From Acetivibrio clariflavus DSM 19732 (GTDB taxonomy: Bacteria > Bacillota > Clostridia > Acetivibrionales > Acetivibrionaceae), in NCBI RefSeq assembly GCF_000237085.1, contig NC_016627.1, positions 3,658,118 through 3,722,117 of the forward strand: 64,000 bases of DNA. Reading direction: 5' to 3'. Within the stretch, counting starts at the first letter, position 1. The number at the start of each line of letters is the position of its first letter. Below are positions 37,097 through 45,792 of the stretch, piece by piece. A program made the position numbers and the translations under genes. A model generated the notes under the pieces. That model had not been told where the DNA came from. It was given only the letters and a program-made list of their open reading frames with translations, and searched no databases.

Positions 37097-37184
37097 AATA
37101 CCAACCTTTCAATCAAGCTTAAATTAAAATCAAGTTATTCATTGTTCTCCATGTTGGAGGAGTAAAAACTTTAAATAGCCTTAC

Positions 37185-38543
37185 TTATATAACAAAAATT
37201 CTTCTTAATTTTATTAAAAGAACTTTCAATATAAAAATTACTGAACCAAAATTTATACAAGCATAAAGCGGTGCTTTCCTCCTTGCCCAGGCCAGCTTTA
37301 TAGACAATTTATAATATTCATAGGTAAACCTCATAACACTCATATGCTTTGGCTTTAAAATACAATGGAATAGATCCTGTTTCCTTGGGTCAAGGGTTAA
37401 GAGCCTGTTCTTGTATTTAGGATAAGCTGCCGCCCCCTGCATTGGAGTAAAAACCGATATGGTCGGAATGATGTTTCTTGCCTTTATCCACTTGTATAAA
37501 GCTTTAAATTCATCTTTGGACATATCCTGATGAACTATAAACAGCCCGGCACAGATAATATCAAGCTTGTTTAGTATCCTTACACATTCTTCGTTTTGCC
37601 TTGCCGACACCTCTTTATTATAGCCTTCAAGCTCTTTGTCGGTCGTTGCTTCTAAGCCCACCATCACAAGAGAAAGTCCTATATCTTTAAGTTCAGCCAT
37701 AAGTTCTTCGTTTTCTGCAATAAAATCCGCTCTCCCATATACCAGATATTTTTTATCAATTTTCTTCTCGCGTATTAACCTAACAAATTGCTGAAGATAC
37801 TCTTTATCAGTCAAAAAATTATCATCAGTAATGTGGATGTTTGGAGCATCGGTAGTCATAATTTCATTTACCAGTTTTTCAACCTTTTTGCAGGCATACT
37901 TACCTAAGTTCCGATTGGTGCAATAGCAGAAAGTACATGAGTTTTTGCAACTATAGGAGTTTTTTATCAGTGCAAGGGGATGGAAAGTCAAATACCGATA
38001 CCGGTCCCTGTTTCTATAGAAATAAGTCCTATCCACCTCCGGTAAATCGTTTGGGTCCTCAACCACCTTCTTGTTTACCTTCCATTTTCCTTCTTCCCGA
38101 TAACAAATTCCACAAATTTGCTCTAATTCGACAGCTGAACTTTTATGCCCAATAAAATCTATAAGCTTTATGAAGTATTCCATACCACTTAAAAGGTATA
38201 TATAATCGGTCTGGGAATCAAAAAAATTCGAGTAATTTATCTCAGCATGACTTCCCCCTATTATCACGGTAATATTAGAGTCAAACCTCTTTATTAAGCG
38301 TGTCAATTTTTTCATCAGCTTCTCCTGCGTGATGTATCCCGTTATACACACTACCTCAGGCGAAAATTGCTTAAGCCTTTTTTTAAGGGGAGTCAGGTCA
38401 TGCCTTCTATCGTAAATAAATGCTTCATGACCATGATTTTTCAGCGCCGTATAAAGATATTCCAATTCCAAAGGCTCATGGTCAACAAGATTTGTATAGC
38501 TAAAGATTCCTATTGTTTCAGGCTTAATAAGAAGTATCTTCAT
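37185..38543 (-). CDS. B12-binding-domain radical SAM protein C
   Basis: The 452-residue product starts MKILLIKPETIGIFSYTN, has a B12-type Rossmann domain ('PEVVCITGYITQEKLM', 'VIIGGSHAEINYSNF') and a radical SAM barrel with cluster motif SCKNSCTFCYC. The region 'IHITDDNFLTDKEYLQQF' and 'LVMVGLEATTDKELEGYN' is nearly superimposable on proteins B and D. The C-terminus ends in a hydrophobic stretch followed by KLRR, which may be membrane-associated. It is upstream of the RT on the same strand, 292 nt away, the gap holding the candidate RNA. Function unknown; paralogy within the cluster suggests successive steps or variant substrates. Confidence 0.85.
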   Translation of the reverse strand: MKILLIKPETIGIFSYTNLVDHEPLELEYLYTALKNHGHEAFIYDRRHDLTPLKKRLKQFSPEVVCITGYITQEKLMKKLTRLIKRFDSNITVIIGGSHAEINYSNFFDSQTDYIYLLSGMEYFIKLIDFIGHKSSAVELEQICGICYREEGKWKVNKKVVEDPNDLPEVDRTYFYRNRDRYRYLTFHPLALIKNSYSCKNSCTFCYCTNRNLGKYACKKVEKLVNEIMTTDAPNIHITDDNFLTDKEYLQQFVRLIREKKIDKKYLVYGRADFIAENEELMAELKDIGLSLVMVGLEATTDKELEGYNKEVSARQNEECVRILNKLDIICAGLFIVHQDMSKDEFKALYKWIKARNIIPTISVFTPMQGAAAYPKYKNRLLTLDPRKQDLFHCILKPKHMSVMRFTYEYYKLSIKLAWARRKAPLYACINFGSVIFILKVLLIKLRRIFVI

Positions 38544-38653
38544 TGCTTCAGACCTCTGTTGGCATATTTTCTATCAAAGGTTTTCAACAATCCATCCAAG
38601 AATATCCTCGGATAATTAAACTAGTACAGTAAATCAAACTGAATCTGAAATTA

Positions 38654-38782
38654 TTATACAGCATTTTTGCGTTCTTCATAAAACAAGCTTCTGTCGGGCT
38701 TGAAATTATAATCGATAATAGGTTCCCCACAGGGATTTTGAATACTTGCCACCCTCTTATCGTAATGCGGTCTTATCAACAA
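38654..38782 (-). pseudogene. Short ORF resembling the N-terminus of a radical SAM protein
   Basis: A TTG-initiated 42-codon frame reads MLIRPHYDKRVASIQNPCGE then PIIDYNFKPDRSLFYEERKN AV. Its start parallels the LLIRP...CEPLEL start of protein B, so it is probably the remnant of a fifth paralogue; a short functional peptide cannot be excluded. It lies in the 310-nt gap between proteins D and C; nothing else is evident there. Confidence 0.3.
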
Positions 38783-38853
38783 ATATTTCTGCCTGCCTAT
38801 AAGATTTCCACCTTTCTATAACATACCGGCAAACTTCTTCTGAAATATTTCTT

Positions 38854-40182
38854 TTAAAACCATCCTGTCCTTTTGGTATCATAAGCAGTTTTAAATATAG
38901 TCCTAAACCAAATTTTGGGATAAGTATACACATACAGCATATAAACCCTTAGCATAAACATGAATGAAGACATTTTTTCAGGTTTTATTGTGATATGTAA
39001 ACCATCAAGCCGTTTTGACTTGAACTTTATCAAACGGTCCTTATATTCTTCATAGGCATCGGTACCTTTATAGGGAGTAAATATTCCAAAAACCACCCAC
39101 AACAGATTATTTTCTTTTATGAACTTACGCAGTGTTTTAAAATCCTGCTTTGATGACTTATGACTTACAACAAACAATCCGTTACATACAATGTTATTAT
39201 TTCTTAAATTTTTGATGGCCTTAACATTTATTTCTCTTGAAGTTTGCTTATTATAATCTTCGAGAAACTCATCATTTATTGCTTCAAGACCAACTAAAAT
39301 ATCTCTAAAGCCTGCCTTATACATAAGTGGCAGTATATCAGGATTTTCCGCTAAAAAGTCAGCCCTTGAATATGCCATAAAATGCTTGTTAATCTTTCTT
39401 CTTATAATTTCATTACAAAAGATTTCAACCCGTTCCTTATTAATCAAAAACGTGTCGTCCACAAACCATATTCTGGGATGGTCAATTTCTTCAATTTCAT
39501 TGATGACATCGAAAATGTCCCTCTCGGTATAAACCCCGCTATTCATTTTTGCACAATAGCAAAAGGTACAAGAAAAGGGACAACTGAAAGAAGCCTTAAC
39601 AAGTGCAAAGCTGCCTTTAAGGAAAATAAAATTTTTCTTTAATCCTTCACGAAAAGCAGTCCTGTCCGGACGGGTTATAAAGCAGTCAACAGGCTTTCCT
39701 TTCTCCTTAATAATCCACTTATTATTTACCTTAAAACAAATTCCTGTCTGTTTTTCAAGAACTTCAGGTGCGAATCCACCTAAAAGAGCATTTTTCATGG
39801 AATTTAAACCGTTATCATGGTATACAAAATCTATACTGTCGGTAAAAAAATCTTTATAGTTCAACTCTGCCTCAGGACCTCCCACCGTGATGTAAAGGTG
39901 GGGAAATTTTTTCTTCAATCTATTAGCTGTACGTATTATATAATCAGTGGTATTAGCATTAGAAGTAAATCCCACAAAATTAAAACCACCCTTTTTAATT
40001 TTCCGAACCAATCTGTTAAACCGGAAATATCGTGAATACTGAAATTCATCGAAGATTTCACATTCGATATTTAGATCTCTGCAAAGGCCGGCAACATACT
40101 CAAGGCCTAAAGGCTCTAAATTGGCAATAATAGATGAAAATTTCGGTCTTACAAGCAAAAATTTTATTGTTTTTGACCCCAT
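38854..40182 (-). CDS. B12-binding-domain radical SAM protein D
   Basis: The 442-residue product has the B12-type domain ('GFNFVGFTSNANTTDYII', 'YITVGGPEAELNYKDFF') and a radical SAM barrel with SCPFSCTFCYC. The downstream strands 'IWFVDDTFLINKERVEIF' and 'DILVGLEAINDEFLEDYN' match proteins B and C. GAGGT 9 nt before the ATG supports the start. It is the first gene of the operon, so its promoter should lie in the 40183-40604 gap; no -35/-10 pair stands out there. Confidence 0.85.
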   Translation of the reverse strand: MGSKTIKFLLVRPKFSSIIANLEPLGLEYVAGLCRDLNIECEIFDEFQYSRYFRFNRLVRKIKKGGFNFVGFTSNANTTDYIIRTANRLKKKFPHLYITVGGPEAELNYKDFFTDSIDFVYHDNGLNSMKNALLGGFAPEVLEKQTGICFKVNNKWIIKEKGKPVDCFITRPDRTAFREGLKKNFIFLKGSFALVKASFSCPFSCTFCYCAKMNSGVYTERDIFDVINEIEEIDHPRIWFVDDTFLINKERVEIFCNEIIRRKINKHFMAYSRADFLAENPDILPLMYKAGFRDILVGLEAINDEFLEDYNKQTSREINVKAIKNLRNNNIVCNGLFVVSHKSSKQDFKTLRKFIKENNLLWVVFGIFTPYKGTDAYEEYKDRLIKFKSKRLDGLHITIKPEKMSSFMFMLRVYMLYVYTYPKIWFRTIFKTAYDTKRTGWF

Positions 40183-40604
40183 TATTATTTACCTCGTATT
40201 AATTTTTAAGAATTGATACTTTACTAAACACTCCAAAATTTATGACTTGATAAATATAGCTTCGATTTGCCTTTTCTACAAGCCTGCTCCACATAGCAAC
40301 CTGTAAAAAGCGAGAATAACTTCATTTATTTCTATTCAAAACCTTTAATAATAATAATAATAATATTATTTTAACTTTATAATATTTTAACTTTCGATAA
40401 ACATAAAAGCAATATTATGATTTTTTATTATTAGTAAAAAACTATTTCAAAACTTATCCGAAATATGTTTACATATTATAAATATATTTTTCACATCCTA
40501 CGTGTAAACATGCTAATCCTGCTGCCCCTCATTATTTCAGCTTGTTCAATCCTAAAGAGCAGCAGATGAATGGCAACCGGATACTTCATTTCTCTTTTCT
40601 ATCG
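40183..40604. other. AT-rich intergenic region with an AAT microsatellite
   Basis: Between the Wadjet operon end and the radical SAM operon there are 422 nt. Six AAT units at 40347-40364 followed by ATTATT form a weak self-complementary stretch. No gene, clear terminator for jetC or clear promoter for the radical SAM operon is recognisable. Confidence 0.4.
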
Positions 40605-43600
40605 CTAAAACAAAGTCATCTGTTCCGACTTAACTTTATAAAATGCCGATTCCAACCCTTCCTGGGACTTAACCAGTTTAGACTGTATTACGCTCATATT
40701 CATCCCTGTAAGCTGTCTATGTATGAGACTGTAGACTACATCAAACTGCATATAAATATCCACCTGCATGTGCCCTGTCAGACATATCATCTGGGTATTT
40801 GTGCCCTTGGCCAATTCAAATATATAGGATAAAAGATATCCAGCATTAGCCTGTCCAAAGGGATTGTCTATCCATATAACTTTACTGGAATCCGGCCATC
40901 CCGTCTTTTTAACTCTAAGGTAAGAAATAATTGAAATGAACATGGCAAAAAATCCGGCAAGTTTTTCTCCTCCAGACCAATTTATAACCACTTCCCAAGG
41001 AATATACCTAGATGCTCCTGTAGCCTCAGGTTTAAATACCTTTATTGAATATTCATTGAGGTTTGTTATCGCATCCAACAGACTTACAGGAGACATAATT
41101 TTTGATATCTCCCCGTCAATCTTGGCAGGGTCATATTTTCCATCTGCTTTCATCTTTTCAATCTCTTCGATGGAATGCTCTATATATTTTGTCATCAAAG
41201 CTTTTCCTTCTTCAGGATGCAGTTGGGGCATTTCAATCACTATAGTCTTCCTGTTTACTCCATCGATATTTATTTTCGAGTAGGTATCAACTCTCTTTAG
41301 TTCTTCATAAACTGCCTCTGCCTTGCTGTAACAGCGTTCCACTATCTCATTCTTGTCCCTTAGTGATTCCTCCAATTGCAGCTGTGCACCCTTCTTCATG
41401 TTTTCAACGCTGTCAATTATATCTTTGAACAAACCCTTAACATACGTATAATTATATTTATCATTATTCATTATCTTTTCAATAATCATTCTGATTGTCA
41501 CATTTTCTGCCCAATCAGCATCTTTGTATAGCTCATCGTAGCTCTTCTCTACTGTCGATTCTATCTGCTTCAATTCTTCGAGTAAGTTTTTGTAAATATC
41601 GCGGTTCTCGTTGATAATAACATCTATTCTTTCCACCGGAAGCTGAAGCATATCCCACATAGAAATACTTTCACCGTTATGTACGAGACTGTCCATGTAC
41701 TCCCTTGATTCGCTTCGAATTGTTATTTTATTTATATTAATGTAGTCTTCAATTCTCCCTCCGGACTGCAAAAGTCTTTCTCTTCTTTTTTTAATTTCTT
41801 CAAGCTTTTTTGAGTTCTTTTGCCTTTTTCTGTTAAAAGCTTCTATCTGAGAATCAAAAGTTTCTGCATCAACACTTTCAAACGTTTCAAACTCAAAGGG
41901 TTCTAATTTGAAATTTTTCTCAATATTCTTCTTGTGCTCCTTTATCTCTCCTTCTAATGTCTTTATTTGGTCGGAAATTGTTCTCTCATTTTCCCTTATC
42001 CTCTTATTTTCAGCTTTCAGTAAATCAAGTTTTCTCTTTTCCTCTTCAAGTTCTTCATCGGAAAAAGATATTACCCTGCCTTCAAAATCAGCCTCACAAA
42101 ATCCTTTATTGTGAATCTCTTTTATTCTTCGCTTTACATCCTTCATTCGACTCTCTATGAATTGTTGAATACGCTCAGTCTCACTATTGGCAATTTTTCT
42201 CTCAAGGCCTTGAGCTCTTGAGAGAATTTCTTCCAGGCTGCCTTTTATATCCATAGCAGGCTTATCTATATTAAGCTTTACTGATATTTGGTCCAGTTTT
42301 TCCTTGTTACTTTGATTTTCTCTTACATATGCCTCAAGATTTCTTTTGGTATCTTCGATCTTCTTTGACGTAGAATTAAGCTCTTCATTGAGATTTCTCT
42401 TCTCTTCTTCAACTCTAACCAGTATTAACTCCTCTTCTCGGTACCCCTTTTCCAGTTCCTTTATCTTCCCAGAAAGTTCAATATATTCAGTAAGATTGGC
42501 TATATCGGTGTTTTTCTCATCTATAAGCCTCTCTATATTACTTATGGCATTTTCATTTTCTTTTATTGTCTTTTTAAGCAGCTCCTTATTTTCTTGAAGC
42601 TCTTTTAAAGAAGCTTCATTTTCATATATCTTTTTATCAAGCTCATCAAGTTGACTTTGCATTTCCTTCAGATATCCCTGTGGGTACAATTTCACAAATT
42701 CAGAACACCTTTCGATAAGCCCCGTTATTCTTTCCTGATCAATTTTTATTGCTTTACAATTTTCCTCAAATCTTAAAATATTTTGAGCCAAAGTGTTCAA
42801 ATAATCAGCAAAAGCATCGGAATTCAATGCAAAAGTATTATTATTGGCAAATACAACATAAGCTTCCATACTACCTAATCTATCAATACCGGAAGAATGC
42901 TTATCTTCTCCTGTCGGTGTAAAAATTCCGTCCTCAGAATCAACTATAAAGGTAACAGGAGAACTTTCAACCAGTTCAAGTATCTGATTTTTCAGTGAGA
43001 ATTTGCCCGAATCTGATATTATTTTCTCAAATTCAGCCTTCTCCAGTACAATTGAATGACATAAAAGCGGATTTCTGTGCAAAAATTCTTCTCTCAAATC
43101 CTCACGCTGGTTCTTCAGCCACAACGATCCGGGTATACACCTTATACCGTTGCTTTTCAAAAACTCATACACCTTTTTAAGCTCCATATCGGGAATATAA
43201 TATTCAATGCCTTCATAAAGCAATTTTCTCTTTTGAAGTTCGTGATATTTTCCAAGAACCTCGCTCAAAGAATTATCCACCTTTGCCTTATGAGCTTTCA
43301 AGGACTCCAATGCACTTTTGCTGTAGACATCACCATCGATTTCATACATACTTATTTCTCTGTTTATTTTTGAAAAACGTTCCTCAAAAACTTCTATTTC
43401 TTCATTTTTGGTCTTACGGTTCTGCTCTAGTGCAGCGACAGCTTCTTTAATTCTCGTTTCACTGATAGAAATATCATCACAAGATTTATTTGCCTTCTCA
43501 ATCTCTTCTGTCAAGTCTCTTTTCTTATCCGAAAGCTTGTCCCTTTCATCTATAAGGTTTTTAAGTCCGGCATTTGAGTCTACCAATAACGTCATATCCT

Positions 43601-45038
43601 TTACGAAATAGCTCGTAAGTTTTGATTGTCTGTCCTTATTGTCATCTAGTCTTGTCTTTATAGAGGACAATCTGTCCCTTATACTGTCCCTTTCACTGTC
43701 TTTTTCCTTTAACTCCTTCTCAATTGCTTCCTGTTCTTTCCTTAATTTTTCCAATTGCTGTTTCAACTCTTCAATAAGCTTCAGAACTTTTTCATTTTCC
43801 TCAACCAGAATACGTTTTGCAAAAAACAGACAGCTCTGGTACTCTCTCTCTATCTCCTCCTCTTTCTTTGAAGCTGTTTCAAGCTGTGCCTTATATGTAT
43901 TGATTTCTTTTCTGGCATTCAACACTTCTTCAAAAAGAGAAGCAGATTCCATATATTTTATTTTTTTATCCTTTTCTTCAATTTTACTTTCAATTTTCTC
44001 AATACTGCCAAGTATATCTTCAAGCTCTTTATTTAATGATTGAAGTTCTATGACTTTATTTTGATATTCCAAGCTATCCTTTTTATATGACAGTTCCTTG
44101 ATTTTTTCAAAATAATCTCTATCCTTCGTCTCTAGCTCTTCCACTTCTTTATTCAGTTTATCGGTTGCAAGGCAAATAAGGTTACTCAGAGCCAAAATAT
44201 TTCTGCTTACTTTATCAATTTCTTCAACAGCAGCTCCATAGCTTTCAAGCTTCGAAAGAAGATTTGCAGCCTTATCGCAAAAAGCTTCATACATCTTTAT
44301 ATTATGCTGATATAGAGGTATATTTTTTAAATTTTCAAGATGCTTTTTAAAAGTATCTTCAAGTATTCTCGAGGTTTCACCCTCTCCCATCGGTATATTG
44401 GGAATTATCAACTTCTCTATTACACTTCTTGACTTTCTGGCATTCTCAAAAAACTTGTCAATTCCACCTTCCGACTGGTTTATAATCTTAATGGCATCAA
44501 ATTCTTCCTTAAACAAATTAAATGTATACAGCTTATCTCGGTACTCCTTCTGACGGTCTTTCGAATACACGTTTATATTCAGACGCATTTCAGAAGAAAG
44601 CCTTTTTAAGTAGTTATAAAATTCTGAAAAACCTATAACTTGCTTATCCGCAGTTAGCACCTCCATACCTTTTATGTCAAAATCATGAGGCAATGTATAG
44701 TTATGGGTGTAAGTAAAAAACCTTAATCCATCCGCACTTTTTGAGACACAAATTCCCGTAAGAAGATAGTCGGATCTTACACCGTCCAAAGCCCATTCAA
44801 TCATAATATGAGTAGGAGAAGAATTGACCTTGAAATAATCGGAAAAATTCCTGCTACCCATATTGGTATTTGGAAGCACCGACTGAAGTGCAAGTTGAAG
44901 TATAACACTCTTTCCGCCGCCATTTTCAAGGTTTATGAGGGCATTCTTACCGTCAAATTCATAAAGTTCGTTTGCAATGTATTTTTTATCATCATCATAT
45001 TTGAAATTTACAATTCTGAATCTGTTTATCCTAGGCAT
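40605..45038 (-). CDS. jetC: Wadjet system condensin subunit JetC (MukB/SMC-like)
   Basis: The 1477-residue product has an N-terminal SMC/MukB ATPase head with Walker A ENGGGKSVILQL (about 38-49). Long coiled coils rich in E/K/L (about 230-560 and 700-1100) surround a hinge. The C-terminal head has signature NWSGGEKLAGFFAMF and Walker B KVIWIDNPFGQANAGY, the IDNPFG form typical of MukB and JetC. In Wadjet systems JetABC extrudes and senses small circular DNA, which JetD cuts. At this length it is close to E. coli MukB. The longest frame starts at 45056; AAAGGA 9 nt before the ATG at 45036-45038 is preferred. Confidence 0.9.
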   Translation of the reverse strand: MPRINRFRIVNFKYDDDKKYIANELYEFDGKNALINLENGGGKSVILQLALQSVLPNTNMGSRNFSDYFKVNSSPTHIMIEWALDGVRSDYLLTGICVSKSADGLRFFTYTHNYTLPHDFDIKGMEVLTADKQVIGFSEFYNYLKRLSSEMRLNINVYSKDRQKEYRDKLYTFNLFKEEFDAIKIINQSEGGIDKFFENARKSRSVIEKLIIPNIPMGEGETSRILEDTFKKHLENLKNIPLYQHNIKMYEAFCDKAANLLSKLESYGAAVEEIDKVSRNILALSNLICLATDKLNKEVEELETKDRDYFEKIKELSYKKDSLEYQNKVIELQSLNKELEDILGSIEKIESKIEEKDKKIKYMESASLFEEVLNARKEINTYKAQLETASKKEEEIEREYQSCLFFAKRILVEENEKVLKLIEELKQQLEKLRKEQEAIEKELKEKDSERDSIRDRLSSIKTRLDDNKDRQSKLTSYFVKDMTLLVDSNAGLKNLIDERDKLSDKKRDLTEEIEKANKSCDDISISETRIKEAVAALEQNRKTKNEEIEVFEERFSKINREISMYEIDGDVYSKSALESLKAHKAKVDNSLSEVLGKYHELQKRKLLYEGIEYYIPDMELKKVYEFLKSNGIRCIPGSLWLKNQREDLREEFLHRNPLLCHSIVLEKAEFEKIISDSGKFSLKNQILELVESSPVTFIVDSEDGIFTPTGEDKHSSGIDRLGSMEAYVVFANNNTFALNSDAFADYLNTLAQNILRFEENCKAIKIDQERITGLIERCSEFVKLYPQGYLKEMQSQLDELDKKIYENEASLKELQENKELLKKTIKENENAISNIERLIDEKNTDIANLTEYIELSGKIKELEKGYREEELILVRVEEEKRNLNEELNSTSKKIEDTKRNLEAYVRENQSNKEKLDQISVKLNIDKPAMDIKGSLEEILSRAQGLERKIANSETERIQQFIESRMKDVKRRIKEIHNKGFCEADFEGRVISFSDEELEEEKRKLDLLKAENKRIRENERTISDQIKTLEGEIKEHKKNIEKNFKLEPFEFETFESVDAETFDSQIEAFNRKRQKNSKKLEEIKKRRERLLQSGGRIEDYININKITIRSESREYMDSLVHNGESISMWDMLQLPVERIDVIINENRDIYKNLLEELKQIESTVEKSYDELYKDADWAENVTIRMIIEKIMNNDKYNYTYVKGLFKDIIDSVENMKKGAQLQLEESLRDKNEIVERCYSKAEAVYEELKRVDTYSKINIDGVNRKTIVIEMPQLHPEEGKALMTKYIEHSIEEIEKMKADGKYDPAKIDGEISKIMSPVSLLDAITNLNEYSIKVFKPEATGASRYIPWEVVINWSGGEKLAGFFAMFISIISYLRVKKTGWPDSSKVIWIDNPFGQANAGYLLSYIFELAKGTNTQMICLTGHMQVDIYMQFDVVYSLIHRQLTGMNMSVIQSKLVKSQEGLESAFYKVKSEQMTLF

Positions 45039-45078
45039 AAAACCATATCCTTTCAAATTTCATAGCCTGCAAAACCTT

Positions 45079-45792
45079 TTATATTCTTTCAAGGAAGGAA
45101 AGAATCTCCTTCTTTCTTGTGCTTTCGGGGTAATAACCAATTATAAGCGTATCAAACTTTTCTGTCGTGTATATCTCACTGTCATTATCCACATTTACAA
45201 GCCCCTGTTCCTGTAAAAACTTTAATGTCCTATATATAAAACTTATTCTTGTACCTTTTGACTGGCTAAAACTCTTTATTTTTTCATCATATGCCGGAAT
45301 ATCAAGCCAGAGTTTTGCTACACTTGAAAAATTAAAATTTAATGCTTCATCAGTTTCTTCACTGTTTTCCATTGAATTGTAAGCTTCAAGCTTTTTTGTA
45401 ATAAATTCTTCCAGTTCCTCCACCTTAAGAAGGGTTCGAATTTTGTTGTTGTAATTTTCTCCGTTATAGAACTTTATTATTATTGATAGTATCACTACAT
45501 AACAAATATATAATTCGGTATTGTTTGCCAAGCCCATTTTCTCCCTGAGATTTTCATTGGTAAATCCAAAAAAACGATTATCGGTTCTTGGCGTAAAATA
45601 AACTGTATCTCCTGACCGTAATATCATTATCCCTGACTCTTCCTCAAAAATTCTTATAATATATGATATTTCAGGGTCATCAAAGCCCTCAAAATCTTCC
45701 GGGTTATTCTTCTTTGTAACTTTTGACTTTTCAATCAAATTCATGTATAAAGCAAAAGCCTTTCTTACTGAGTCGGCTGACAGATTTTCCAT
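45079..45792 (-). CDS. jetB: Wadjet subunit JetB (MukE-like)
   Basis: The 237-residue product sits between JetA and JetC, as MukE lies between MukF and MukB. It contains winged-helix-like segments ('ISFIYRTLKFLQEQGLVNV') and 'DTVYFTPRTDNRFFGFTNENL'. MukE-type subunits bind the kleisin and DNA. The ATG at 45790-45792 overlaps the JetA stop as TGATG, with GGGGG upstream, implying coupled translation. The assignment rests on size and gene order more than on sequence motifs. Confidence 0.8.
   Translation of the reverse strand: MENLSADSVRKAFALYMNLIEKSKVTKKNNPEDFEGFDDPEISYIIRIFEEESGIMILRSGDTVYFTPRTDNRFFGFTNENLREKMGLANNTELYICYVVILSIIIKFYNGENYNNKIRTLLKVEELEEFITKKLEAYNSMENSEETDEALNFNFSSVAKLWLDIPAYDEKIKSFSQSKGTRISFIYRTLKFLQEQGLVNVDNDSEIYTTEKFDTLIIGYYPESTRKKEILSFLERI

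Noticed and set aside
35666-40182. Diversity-generating retroelement
   Set aside because: No template/variable repeat pair differing at adenines was found near the RT, and the RT lacks the SQ motif.
40347-40370. Repeat array resembling a CRISPR
   Set aside because: It is a simple AAT microsatellite without spacers.
43077-44043. Several plus-strand ORFs within jetC
   Set aside because: They are Ser/Phe-rich shadows of the Glu/Lys-rich coiled coil on the other strand.
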